Assembly (NCBI GenBank): GCA_027592745.1
Contig: JAQCLG010000013.1
Span: 1 to 44,736 of the forward strand
Direction: 5' to 3'
Origin: Pseudomonadota bacterium
Lineage (GTDB): Bacteria; Pseudomonadota; Alphaproteobacteria; SP197
DNA: 44,736 bases
The notes under the pieces were generated by a model. The model had not been told where the DNA came from and made no database searches. It worked only from the letters and a program-made list of their open reading frames with translations. A program made the position numbers and the translations under genes. This document shows, piece after piece, positions 1-8,457 of this stretch. The first letter of the stretch is position 1. Each line of letters begins with the position of its first letter.

Positions 1-2
1 GA

Positions 3-66
3 TAGAGCAAATTCACATCCTTCTGCGCAATCGCGAAGCGATTCCGCAGAAGGATGATTTGCTCTA
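3..66. repeat. 64-bp imperfect inverted repeat
   Basis: Arms TAGAGCAAAT (3-12) and ATTTGCTCTA (57-66), TCCTTCTGCG (18-27) and CGCAGAAGGA (45-54), and AATCGC (29-34) and GCGATT (38-43) pair around the loop GAA. One mismatch and one asymmetric bulge interrupt the stem. The right end supplies the TAG stop of the GMC oxidoreductase gene. There is no T-tract, so it looks more like a small palindromic intergenic repeat or mobile-element relic than a standard terminator. It may continue left of the window. Confidence 0.75.
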
Positions 67-1566
67 GCCGTTCAGGATCAGTTCGGCGGCCTTCTCGCCG
101 ATCATCATGGTTGGGATGTTGAGGTTGACGCCGATCATGGCAGGGAAGACGGCGCCGTCGGCGATACGCAGGCCCTCGATGCCGCGAACCCTGAGCCGGG
201 GATCGACCACGGCCATGGGATCGTCGGCACGGCCCATGCGGCAGGTGCCGGCCGGGTGGTAGGTCGTGTTGCTGGTGCGCCGGGCGTAGTCCCAGATGGC
301 GGCGTCGTCGGCGACCTCGGGGCCGGGCAGCCACTCGCGCTCGATCAGGCGGGCAAGCGCGGGCTGGGCCGCGATCTTTCGCATCAGCTTGTGGCTCTCG
401 ACGATGACGCGCCGGTCGTAGCCGTCGGGATCGCTGAAGTAGCGCGGATCGACATCGAGCGTGTCGGCCGAATCGGCCGAACGTAGCCGCACCGTGCCCT
501 CGCTGCGCGCGTGGGCGACGTTGGGGCACAACGAGAAGCCGTGGTCGACCGCGGGCAAACCCGCCGCGATGGTCATCGCCTCGAAGGGCGGGATGCAGAA
601 ATGCGCCATGATGTCGGGCGCGGCGGCGGCCGGGTCGAGACGGGCAAAGACCACGGCATCGGAATAGTTGGCGCGCAGGCGCGGCAGGTCGTCCTGCCTG
701 GTGCGCCAGGTCACCACCCCCTCGACGTGGTCGATCAGGTGTTCGCCCACGCCGGGCAGGTCATGGATCACAGGCACGCCGACCGCGCGAAGGTGGTCGG
801 CAGGCCCGATGCCCGAGAGCAGCAGCATCTGGGTCGAGCCGAAGACGCCGCCGGCCAGGATCACCTCGCGTTCGGCCAGCACCCGGCCCGCCGCGGTCTC
901 GACGCCGACGGCGCGGCCGTTCTCGACGAGCACGCGATGCACCAGGATATCGGTCAGCACGGTCAGGCTGTCGGGCAGGTCAGCGATGGGATGCAGGTAG
1001 ACCACCGAGGTCGACTGGCGGATGCCGTCCCTGGCGTTGAGCTGGACCCAGCCGGCACTGTCGACATGGCCAGGGTTGATGGCAAAGGAGAGCGTGGGAA
1101 AGCCGGCCTGGGCGCAGGCCTCCAGGAAGGCCTCGCTGTAGCGGTCGCCGCCGACATGGCGCTCGATCGGCACGCTCGCCTCGACGCGGTCGAACAGGTG
1201 CTCGACATCGCGCGGACCCCAGCCTTCCGCACCCAGGGCGACCCAGTTCTCCAGGTCGGCATCGGGCAGGCGGAAGGCGATCAGCGTGTTGTGCGAACTC
1301 GAGCCGCCCAGCATGCGGCCGCGGCTCTGCACGATGTTGCCGTTGCCGGTCGGCTGGGGCGCGATGCGGTAGGCCCAGTCGAGCGGGCTTTCGAGCAGTT
1401 CATCCCAGCGGTCCATCGCCAGGACATGGGGCAGGTTCTCGTCGGACGGGCCGGCCTCGATCAGGCAGACCCGATGCCCGGCATCGGCCAAGCGGCGGGC
1501 GACGATGCAGCCTGCGGTGCCGCCGCCGGCAACGACGTAATCGAAGGTTCTGTCAGGCTGGGTCAT
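64..1566 (-). CDS. GMC-family FAD-dependent oxidoreductase (choline/alcohol dehydrogenase-like)
   Basis: A 500-residue flavoprotein predicted to oxidise an alcohol group with FAD. The N-terminal dinucleotide-binding motif is G14-x-G16-x-x-G19 in VVAGGGTAG, followed by an acidic residue in LIEAG. A GGSSSHN stretch near residue 88 matches GMC signature 1. The C-terminal YHPAGTCRMG carries the likely catalytic His437, and VNLNIP near 481 holds the second active-site position. The length is normal for the family. It is the last gene of a three-gene operon, 33 bp after the M19 dipeptidase, and its TAG stop lies inside the inverted repeat at the window edge. The substrate cannot be read from sequence; the choline-dehydrogenase similarity is a family statement only. 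Confidence 0.9.
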   Translation of the reverse strand: MTQPDRTFDYVVAGGGTAGCIVARRLADAGHRVCLIEAGPSDENLPHVLAMDRWDELLESPLDWAYRIAPQPTGNGNIVQSRGRMLGGSSSHNTLIAFRLPDADLENWVALGAEGWGPRDVEHLFDRVEASVPIERHVGGDRYSEAFLEACAQAGFPTLSFAINPGHVDSAGWVQLNARDGIRQSTSVVYLHPIADLPDSLTVLTDILVHRVLVENGRAVGVETAAGRVLAEREVILAGGVFGSTQMLLLSGIGPADHLRAVGVPVIHDLPGVGEHLIDHVEGVVTWRTRQDDLPRLRANYSDAVVFARLDPAAAAPDIMAHFCIPPFEAMTIAAGLPAVDHGFSLCPNVAHARSEGTVRLRSADSADTLDVDPRYFSDPDGYDRRVIVESHKLMRKIAAQPALARLIEREWLPGPEVADDAAIWDYARRTSNTTYHPAGTCRMGRADDPMAVVDPRLRVRGIEGLRIADGAVFPAMIGVNLNIPTMMIGEKAAELILNG

Positions 1567-1599
1567 GCGCGTGGTTCCCGGATCGGTCGCCGGCGGCGT

Positions 1600-2607
1600 T
1601 CAGCCGCCCCAGATGTCGGCGAAGGCGCGGGCGAAGTTGCCGCCCAGAAGCTTGCGCACGTCGTCCTCGCTCCAGCCGCGTGCCTGCAGACGCTCGGCGA
1701 TGCGCACGAGTTCGGCGTGGCTGGAGCAGTCGGAGAGATAACGCGCGCGGATGTCGTTGCCGAAGGCCGCGGCGTAGCGGGCGATGGCGGCGGGAAACTT
1801 CGAGAGCGTCATCTCCGTGATCTGGCGCACGCTGTCGAGATTGGCCACCGCCGGCAGGTCGGTGCCCAGGCCGACGTGATCGGCGCCGACGAGGGCGACG
1901 ATGTGGTCGAGATGGCGCTCGAAGTCGTCGAGGCCGGGATGACGCGCGGCATCGCCGTCCCAGCACATCGGGCCGTAGATGCTGACGCCGATGACGCCGC
2001 CGCTGTCGGCGATGGCACGGATGGCGTCGTCGGACTTGTTGCGCAGCGCCGGCGTCACCGCACGGGCATTGGCGTGGGTGGCCAGGACCGGCCGCGTGCT
2101 CGCCTGCGCGGCCTCGACCGAGGTGCGCTGGCCGACATGGGAGAGGTCGATGGCAATGCCCAGCTCGTTCATCAGGGCGACGGCCTCGCGACCCAGGCCG
2201 GACAGTCCGCCGTCCTCGGGTTCCAGGCAGCCGTCGCCCAGGAAGTTGCGCCGGTTGTAGGTAAGCTGGGCGACGCGCAGGCCGCACTGCTGGAGTGTCA
2301 CCAGGCGGTCGAGCCGGTCGCCGATCGGGCGCAAGTTCTGCCAGCCCATGATGAGACCGACCTGCCCGGCCTTGCGGGCGGCGTCGAGATCGGCCGCCTT
2401 CCCGATCCTGCGCCAGCCGCAGTCCGGGCGGCGCAGGATTTCGAGCCAGGCGCCGATGCCGTCCATGGCCTGTTCGGAATCGCCCTCGAAGTGGCTGACC
2501 GTCAGGTTGACCGCGCCGATGCCGGCCTGACGCAGCACCGAAGGATCGCCGTCGCCGTGGAAGTTCAGGCCGTCGATCACCAGGGCGTCGCGCGGGAATC
2601 CGGTCAT
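1600..2607 (-). CDS. M19 membrane-dipeptidase family hydrolase
   Basis: A 335-residue metallohydrolase of the renal/membrane dipeptidase family, with no signal peptide visible, so probably cytoplasmic. The order of motifs is clear: H17-x-D19 in NFHGD, the block LTYNRRN...GDGCLEP near 116-130, IDLSHVG near 154-158, THANAR near 178 and GLGTDL. The stretch GWQN (residues 88-91) has Gln90 where classical renal dipeptidase has the bridging Glu; many bacterial M19 proteins share this change, so activity on dipeptides should not be assumed. It sits 14 bp after the LLM monooxygenase and 33 bp before the GMC gene, so the three are probably co-transcribed and may act on one amide- or amino-acid-linked substrate. 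Confidence 0.88.
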   Translation of the reverse strand: MTGFPRDALVIDGLNFHGDGDPSVLRQAGIGAVNLTVSHFEGDSEQAMDGIGAWLEILRRPDCGWRRIGKAADLDAARKAGQVGLIMGWQNLRPIGDRLDRLVTLQQCGLRVAQLTYNRRNFLGDGCLEPEDGGLSGLGREAVALMNELGIAIDLSHVGQRTSVEAAQASTRPVLATHANARAVTPALRNKSDDAIRAIADSGGVIGVSIYGPMCWDGDAARHPGLDDFERHLDHIVALVGADHVGLGTDLPAVANLDSVRQITEMTLSKFPAAIARYAAAFGNDIRARYLSDCSSHAELVRIAERLQARGWSEDDVRKLLGGNFARAFADIWGG

Positions 2608-2621
2608 GGCGTCACTCCTCC

Positions 2622-3656
2622 TCAGGCGGCGGCCCGCGGCTGGGTCAGGTGGGCGGGCATCACCTTCGTGGCAAACCGCTCCATCGAGGCCATGACGTCG
2701 GCATGGCTCGCACCGAAGCTCATGTTGAGCAGGAGATCCTGAACCTTCAACTCCTCATAGACCGCGAGTTTCTCGACGATCTCGTCGGCGGTGCCGATCA
2801 GCAGCGCATCGGCAACCTCCTCCAGCGTCTCGGGCACGTCGATGGGAACGATCGCGCCGTCCTTCACCTGGCCCGGCGTGTCGAAGACGTTGGAGAAACG
2901 GCGATGGTTCTCGTAGGCTATCGCGATCTTCTCGCGGGCATCGGCCCTGTCCCTGGCGACATAGAGCATGCGCAGCATCGAGAACTTAAGGTGGTTGAGG
3001 CTGCCGCCGGCGTCGCGCACGGCATCGTTGAAGGCACCGGCCTGCATGCGCACGGTATCCATGCCGCCGCGCAGGGGCGTGGTCTGGATGTGATAGCCGC
3101 GTTTGGCCGAATGGTAGATCGCGGGATAGGTCAGCGCGGCGATCCACAGCGGGATCGGCTTCTGCACCGGATGGGGCGTGATCGCCACGGGATCGAACTT
3201 GTAGAACGGGCTGTCCCAGCCGGTTTCCTCGCCGGTGAGCAGGGCTTCCAGAAGCTTCAGCGAGTCGTCGAACCGGTCGCGCGTCTCCTCCACGGGAATG
3301 TTGAAGCGGTCCATCTCGTAGCGGAAGGCGCCGCGGCCCACGCCCAGCTCGATGCGCCCGTCGGTCAGGCAGTCGGCCTGGCAGATCTCGCCGGCCAGGC
3401 GGCGGACGTCGTAGAGCGGCAGCACCAGCACCGAGGTGATGATGCGGATCGCGCGGGTCTTGCACGCCACCTTCACCGCCGTCAGCAGCGGCTGGGGATG
3501 GGTCAGGTAGTTGATGAAATGGTGCTCGGGGATGCACAGGCTGTCGAAGCCCAGGTCCTCGGCGAGCTGCCCCTGGGCCACCGCGTCGTCGTACATCCGC
3601 GCCGCAGGATAGCTGAGGTCGGGCCAGTAGCAGGGCAGATAGAAGCTGAAGCGCAT
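2622..3656 (-). CDS. LLM-class flavin-dependent monooxygenase (luciferase-like)
   Basis: A 344-residue TIM-barrel flavin monooxygenase of the bacterial luciferase family. It opens with MRFSFYLPCYWPDL and carries EDLGFDSLCIPEHHF near residue 40, ELGVGRGAFRYEM in the centre and a C-terminal LLNMSFGASHADVM, all typical of LLM oxidoreductases using FMNH2. The open frame runs 69 codons further upstream, but that extension is not LLM-like and overlaps the divergent regulator; the ATG at 3656 has GGGAGA a short distance upstream. It is first in the operon LLM-M19-GMC and divergent from a LysR gene that probably controls it. A reductase supplying FMNH2 is not adjacent; the nearest flavin reductase is at 28.9 kb. 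Confidence 0.88.
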   Translation of the reverse strand: MRFSFYLPCYWPDLSYPAARMYDDAVAQGQLAEDLGFDSLCIPEHHFINYLTHPQPLLTAVKVACKTRAIRIITSVLVLPLYDVRRLAGEICQADCLTDGRIELGVGRGAFRYEMDRFNIPVEETRDRFDDSLKLLEALLTGEETGWDSPFYKFDPVAITPHPVQKPIPLWIAALTYPAIYHSAKRGYHIQTTPLRGGMDTVRMQAGAFNDAVRDAGGSLNHLKFSMLRMLYVARDRADAREKIAIAYENHRRFSNVFDTPGQVKDGAIVPIDVPETLEEVADALLIGTADEIVEKLAVYEELKVQDLLLNMSFGASHADVMASMERFATKVMPAHLTQPRAAA

Positions 3657-3708
3657 CGCTGTTCTCCCGTGATGGCCTTGTCTGGCAGATCGCCTGCAAT
3701 CCGAAAAG

Positions 3709-3720
3709 CGAATATATTCG
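3709..3720. promoter_or_regulatory. Perfect 12-bp palindrome in a divergent promoter region
   Basis: CGAATATATTCG is a perfect palindrome and an AT-rich island in the 100-bp gap between the LLM gene (starting at 3656, minus) and the LysR gene (starting at 3757, plus). LysR regulators usually bind dyads in exactly such divergent gaps, so it is a candidate operator; the binding itself is inferred. Confidence 0.4.
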
Positions 3721-3756
3721 GCAATCTTGATCGGTTTTCTCGATTGGATGCCGCCG

Positions 3757-4602
3757 ATGAACGTCGAACAGGCCCGCACCTTCCTCGAGGTCCTGGCCAC
3801 CGGAAACTTCAACCGCGCCGCCGAGCGCCTGCATGTCACCCAGTCGACGGTGAGCGCGCGCATCCGCGCGCTGGAGGAAACCCTGGGCTAGCGCCTGTTC
3901 GAGCGCGACAAGGCAGGCGCCCGCCCGACCGAGGCGGGCCGCCGCTTCCGGCGCCATGCCGAGGGCCTGATGCACACCTGGCAGCAGGCGCGCCAGGACA
4001 TCGCCCTGCCCTCGGGCTTTGCCGGCATCATCGCCATGGGTGCCGAGACCAACCTGTGGGACGGCCTGGGCGAAGGCGCGCTGGGCTGGCTGCGCCGCCA
4101 CGCCGCCGACCATGCCCTGCGCGCCCAGACCGGCGCCCCCGAGACCCTGCAGCGCAGGCTGCACGAAGGCGCCCTGGATCTGGTGCTGGGCTACGAGGCG
4201 GGCGCACGGGCCGGCTTCGACGTCACCCACGTCTTCGACGAAAGCCTGATCCTGGTCGCGCACGAACCCCGCGGACTGGTGCGCTGGCATCCGCTTTATG
4301 TCTACGTCGACTGGGGCGAGGCCGTGCGCGAGGCCCACGACCGCGCCTATCCGGTCGACGAGACGCCCCTGCTCACCGTCGACCGGGCCGCCACGGCGCT
4401 CGCCTACATCCTCTCCTCGGGCGGCTCGGGTTACCTGCCCTGGCGCATGGTGCGCGACGCCCTCGCGCAGGGCAGGCTTCACCGGGTGCCCGATGCCCCG
4501 GAGTTCGCGCGGCCGGTCCATGCGGCATCGCGCCCGGGGATCGCCGGACAGGGCTGGTTTTCCCCCCTGCTCGCCGAACTGCGCCGCCTGGCACTTGTCT
4601 GA
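3757..4602 (+). pseudogene. LysR-family regulator interrupted by one in-frame TAG
   Basis: Reading through one stop gives a complete 281-codon LysR protein. The helix-turn-helix MNVEQARTFLEVLATGNF...HVTQSTVSARIRALE is intact, then codon 45 (3889-3891) is TAG in LG-stop-RLFERD, a position where LysR proteins commonly carry Gln, Arg or Val. The downstream frame stays open through the effector domain to TGA at 4600-4602, with no frameshift or second stop. An alternative start is the ATG at 3748. It is divergent from the LLM-M19-GMC operon. It may be a recently inactivated gene, a sequencing error or a readthrough gene. Without readthrough only a 44-residue DNA-binding stub or an internal-start effector domain could be made. 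The pseudogene label records only that the frame is interrupted. Confidence 0.75.
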
Positions 4603-4637
4603 CGAATCAACAGTTCGTTGTCGGCTGCGATCAAGGT

Positions 4638-4657
4638 GTCTGGAGTCGAGTCCAGAC
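4638..4657. promoter_or_regulatory. 7-bp inverted repeat upstream of the first PotD-like gene
   Basis: GTCTGGA (4638-4644) and TCCAGAC (4651-4657) are separated by six bases, 43 bp before the start codon at 4701. It could be an operator or a leader hairpin. A related TCTGG/CCAGA pair lies upstream of the third paralogue, near 15701-15719. Confidence 0.35.
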
Positions 4658-4700
4658 GGCGCGTTGCCGATGCAATCACCCTGGGAGGTTGACCACGACC

Positions 4701-5843
4701 ATGAGCAGAAAAATGGACATTCAGGAATTCCGTTCGCGCCTGGCGAACCGCGACATCAGCCGCCGCGACATGCACAAGGTGCTGGCCTCGGTCGGCGTCG
4801 CCACGGCCGTTCTCGGGCCGGGCGCCAAGGCCTTCGCACAGAACGACGTCGATCCCGACCTGACGGTCTTCACCTGGTCGGGCTACGATATTCCCGAACT
4901 GCGTCCCAACTACATCGCCTAGTACGGCAAGAGCCCGCAGTACGCGATCTTCGGCGAGGAGGAAGAAGCCTTCCAGAAGATGCGCCAGGGCTTCCCGGTC
5001 GACATCGCCGCGCCCTGCACCTACAGCCTGGGCCGCTGGTACGATGGCGGGCTGCTGAAGCCGATCGACACCTCGCAGCTCGAAGAATGGGAAAATGTAT
5101 TCCCCAGCCTGAAGGAGCTTGAGGGTAGCCACCACGAAGGCCAGAACTACTTCCTGCCACTCGACTGGGGCAACAGCTCGGTCCTTTTCCGCACCGACCT
5201 CGCACCCGAATATGTCGGCGAGAACAACTCCTGGGGCATCCTGTTCGACGAAAAATACGCCAAGCGTCTGGGCATCTTCGATTCGGTCGACGGCGTCTTC
5301 GGCGTGGTCGGCGCCTACATCGGTGCCGAGAACCCCTTCGACATGACCGATGCCGAGCTGGAGGAAGCCACCGTCCTGATGCGCCAGCAGCGCGAGCTGA
5401 TGCGCTACTACTGGACCGACCAGTCGACGGTCGAGCAGGGCCTGGCCTCGGGCGAGCTGGTTGCCTCCTACGCCTGGAACAGCGCCATCAAGCCGCTCAA
5501 GGAGCAGGGCATTCCCGTCGAGTACATGAACCCGAAGGAGGGCATCTACACCTGGGTATGCGGCCAGGTCCTGGTGACCACGGGCGACGGCGACGGGAAC
5601 AAGGCCTACGACTATCTCAATGCCGCCCTGGCCCCCGAGTGCGGCGCCTGGATCATGGAAAAATACGGCTACGGTTATTCGAACATGCGGTCGTTCGATC
5701 TGGTCTCCGAAGAGGTCAAGGCCGACCTGGGCTTCTCCGATCCGGAAGCCTTCATGGCCGATGCCCGCTACTTCCGCGAGATCAAGCCGGACGTGCGCGA
5801 GAAGTACATCGCGCTGTTCGACGAGATCAAGGCAGGCTTCTGA
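4701..5843 (+). pseudogene. Tat-exported PotD-like solute-binding protein interrupted by one in-frame TAG
   Basis: A 380-codon periplasmic binding protein related to spermidine/putrescine-type SBPs. GGGAGG precedes ATG 4701. The Tat signal region contains SRRDMHKVL (twin Arg 21-22) and ends near AFAQ. Codon 74 (4920-4922) is TAG, in NYIA-stop-YGKSPQY. The two paralogues have Lys at this place (YIEKYG, YLAKHE), so Lys or Gln would be expected. Everything after it is intact, including APCTYSLGRWYDGGL, PLDWGNSSV and the C-terminal DEIKAGF, ending at TGA. An internal start at 4980 would lose the signal peptide and could not give a normal exported protein. A strong terminator follows. Mutation, sequence error and readthrough all remain possible. 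Confidence 0.8.
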
Positions 5844-5864
5844 GCCATCGCCCATGCGAACAGG

Positions 5865-5898
5865 GGGGCCGGCGTTGCGACGCCGGCCCCTTTTCTTT
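5865..5898 (+). terminator. Rho-independent terminator
   Basis: An 11-bp stem, GGGGCCGGCGT (5865-5875) with ACGCCGGCCCC (5880-5890), has the loop TGCG and is followed by TTTTCTTTG. It ends the transcript of the PotD-like gene, 22 bp after its stop. Confidence 0.9.
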
Positions 5899-5961
5899 GC
5901 CTCCATCTTTTGCAGGAGAGCAGGGCGCGGCTAAACTCCCGGCGGCGCAACAGGGAGGGCT

Positions 5962-7575
5962 ATGATGCCGCAGACCGACCCCAGGCACGACCAGTCCGTC
6001 GGCTGGATCCTGGCCAAGCGCCTGGCCACCCTGGGCGATGCGCCGCTGATCGTGGCCGACGGCGGCAATCTCACCTATGGCGAGGTCGACCGGGCTTCCA
6101 ACCGCCTGGCCAACGGCATCGAGGCGCTCGGCATCCTGCCCGGCGAGACGGTGCTGGCGATGATGCCCAACGTGCCCGAGTTCATCCTGATCTGGATCGG
6201 GCTGGGCAAACACGGCGCCATCCAGGTTCCGGTCAACACGGCCTATCGCGGCAACCTGCTGGTCCATGTCATCAACGATTCGGCCGCGCGCACGATGATC
6301 GTCGATGCCGGCTACCTCGACCGCCTGGCCGACGTGGCCGACCGGCTGGAGCATCTCGAACGGCTGATCGTGTTCGATCGCGAGGGCGGCACGACCGCCC
6401 TGCCCGCGACCCTTGCCTCGATGACCCGGCTTTCCTTCGACAGCGTGATGGCGGCACCCGAGACGCCGCGCGCGGAACTGCCGCCCCATCATGCGCTGAA
6501 GGCGATCATGTACACCTCGGGCACCACCGGACCGTCCAAGGGCGTGATGGTGACCCACGCCCACGCCTATACCTACGCCCACAGCGGCGTCGACCTGATG
6601 GAGCTCAAGCCGGGCGACGTCTATTACGCGCCGCTGCCGCTGTTCCACATCGCGGGCCAGTGGGCGATGGTTTATGCCGCGATGATCGGCGGCGCCGCCG
6701 CGGTCGTGACCGAACGTTTCAGCGTCGAGCGCTTCTGGTCCGACGCCCGCCGTTTCAATGCGACGGTCACCTTCTTCCTGGGCGCCATGGCCAACTTCCT
6801 GGCGCGCCAGCCCGAACAGCCCGACGACGCCTCGACACCCATCGACCGCGCCCTGGTCGTGCCGATGTTCCCCGACGTCGGCGATTTCGGCCGCCGCTTC
6901 GGCATGCGCATCACCACGACCTATGGCTCGACCGAGGTCAACGCGCCGATGCGCCTGGGCTTCGACGACCCGGACTGGAAGACCTGCGGCAGCCTCGACG
7001 AGGAACGCTTCGAGGCCCGCATCGTCGATGAGAACGACCAGGAGGTGCCCGACGGCACGGTCGGCGAGTTCGTCATCCGCGCCAGGGAGCCCTGGCTGCT
7101 GATGGCCGGCTACTGGCGCCACCCGGAGTGGACCCAGAAGGCCTGGTCGAACCTGTGGCTGCATTCGGGCGATGCCATGTGGCGCAGTCCGAAGGGCCGC
7201 TTCTACTTCGCCGACCGGGTGAAGGATTCGATCCGGCGGCGCGGCGAGAACATCTCCTCGCTGGAGGTCGAGAACGAGATCAACTGCCATCCCGACGTGG
7301 TGGAATGCGCGGTCTTCCCGGTCGCCAGCGAACACACCGAGGACGAGGTCATGGCCGCGATCGTGGCCAAGCCGGGGCGTTGCATCGACCCCGTCGAACT
7401 GATTGCCTTCCTTGAACCGCGCATGGCCTACTTCATGGTGCCCCGCTACATCGACCTGGTGGAAAGCCTGCCCAAGACGCCGACCGGAAAGATCCAGAAG
7501 TACGAACTGCGCGACCAGGGCGTGAGCCCGGTCACCTGGGACCGCGACAAGGCCGGCATCAAGCTCAAACGCTGA
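5962..7575 (+). CDS. Acyl-CoA synthetase / AMP-dependent ligase
   Basis: A 537-residue ANL-superfamily enzyme that should activate a carboxylic acid to acyl-AMP and then acyl-CoA. The phosphate-binding motif YTSGTTGPSKG lies at 184-194, TTYGSTE near 320 is the A5-type motif, SGD near 397 the A7 region, and PTGKIQKYELR carries the catalytic Lys510. The length is usual for this class and resembles CaiC-like or medium-chain ligases. Two ATGs lie in tandem (5962 and 5965); the GGAGG at 5954-5958 is better spaced for the second. It begins after the terminator of the binding-protein gene and is followed 12 bp later by a PhyH dioxygenase, so these two are likely co-transcribed. The substrate is unknown. 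Confidence 0.9.
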   Translation: MMPQTDPRHDQSVGWILAKRLATLGDAPLIVADGGNLTYGEVDRASNRLANGIEALGILPGETVLAMMPNVPEFILIWIGLGKHGAIQVPVNTAYRGNLLVHVINDSAARTMIVDAGYLDRLADVADRLEHLERLIVFDREGGTTALPATLASMTRLSFDSVMAAPETPRAELPPHHALKAIMYTSGTTGPSKGVMVTHAHAYTYAHSGVDLMELKPGDVYYAPLPLFHIAGQWAMVYAAMIGGAAAVVTERFSVERFWSDARRFNATVTFFLGAMANFLARQPEQPDDASTPIDRALVVPMFPDVGDFGRRFGMRITTTYGSTEVNAPMRLGFDDPDWKTCGSLDEERFEARIVDENDQEVPDGTVGEFVIRAREPWLLMAGYWRHPEWTQKAWSNLWLHSGDAMWRSPKGRFYFADRVKDSIRRRGENISSLEVENEINCHPDVVECAVFPVASEHTEDEVMAAIVAKPGRCIDPVELIAFLEPRMAYFMVPRYIDLVESLPKTPTGKIQKYELRDQGVSPVTWDRDKAGIKLKR

Positions 7576-7587
7576 AGGACAGAGGCG

Positions 7588-8457
7588 ATGAAGACCCAAC
7601 ACCCGCTCACCCCCGACCAGATCGTGGCCTATCACCGCGACGGCTATCTTCACATTCCCGGCTTCTTCGATGCCGCCGAAATCGCCCCCGTCCAGCCCGC
7701 GCTGCGGGACGACCCCGGCGTCGGCGGCCGGCTCGCCACGGTGCACGACGGCAGTGCCAAGACCCAGCACGACTACCTGGGCTGGACGCGCCACGGCGAC
7801 GACTGGCTGGGCGTCACGACCCGCCTGGCGCGCCTGGTCGAAGGTGCCGCAACCCTGATCGGCGAGCCGGTCTATCACTGGCATTCCAAGCTGGTGAAGA
7901 AGCCGGCAGGCAAGAGCGGCCAGGTCGTGCGGCACCAGGACTTCAGCGGCTGGTACCAGGACGGCTGCCTGATGCCCGAGATGCTGACCGCCATCGTCGC
8001 GTTGACGCCCGCGACCCGAGAGAACGGCTGCCTGCACATGCTGCGCGGTTCGCACAAGATGGGCCGCGTCGACCGCCTGCGCGACGGCGATGCCTATTCC
8101 AACATCGAGCCGCGCCGCCTGGCCGCGATGCAGAAGCGCTTCGAGGATGTCGCGGTGGAGATGGCGCCGGGCGACGGCCTGTTCTTCCACGGCAATGTCG
8201 TGCACGCCTCCTTCGAGAACACCAGCAGCCAGGACCGCCTGCTCCTGGAGTTCTCCTACAACGGCGTCTCCAACGCGCCGGTTTTCGAGAACCAGGACCA
8301 CCATGCCTTTAAGCCGATGACGGTGATGGCCGACAGCGCCCTGCGCGACGGCGACTTCGACGGCGTCTTCGGGCGCACGCCGCTGTGCGACATCGACGAT
8401 CCGCGCGACGAGGGTTACACCATCTTCCACCGCGAGGGCGTGCCCGACCTCAACTGA
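7588..8457 (+). CDS. Phytanoyl-CoA dioxygenase (PhyH) family Fe(II)/2-oxoglutarate oxygenase
   Basis: A 289-residue cupin-fold oxygenase. The iron triad is visible: H116-x-D118 in VRHQDF and a distal His206 in FFHGNVVHASF, with Arg217 in SSQDRLLL placed to bind 2-oxoglutarate. DGYLHIPGFF near the N-terminus is the usual PhyH opening. It starts 12 bp after the acyl-CoA ligase, so a role in hydroxylating the acyl-CoA product or its precursor is plausible. PhyH proteins also act on free small molecules, so this is inference. Its last 8 bp overlap the convergent glycosyltransferase gene. Confidence 0.87.
   Translation: MKTQHPLTPDQIVAYHRDGYLHIPGFFDAAEIAPVQPALRDDPGVGGRLATVHDGSAKTQHDYLGWTRHGDDWLGVTTRLARLVEGAATLIGEPVYHWHSKLVKKPAGKSGQVVRHQDFSGWYQDGCLMPEMLTAIVALTPATRENGCLHMLRGSHKMGRVDRLRDGDAYSNIEPRRLAAMQKRFEDVAVEMAPGDGLFFHGNVVHASFENTSSQDRLLLEFSYNGVSNAPVFENQDHHAFKPMTVMADSALRDGDFDGVFGRTPLCDIDDPRDEGYTIFHREGVPDLN

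Noticed and set aside
511-2742. Very long plus-strand open frames opposite the first genes, and similar ones elsewhere (2649-4922 plus, 5827-8484 minus, 28769-31333 minus)
   Set aside because: They have low-complexity Arg/Ala/Asp/His-rich translations with no domain and mirror real genes; they are a by-product of high GC content.
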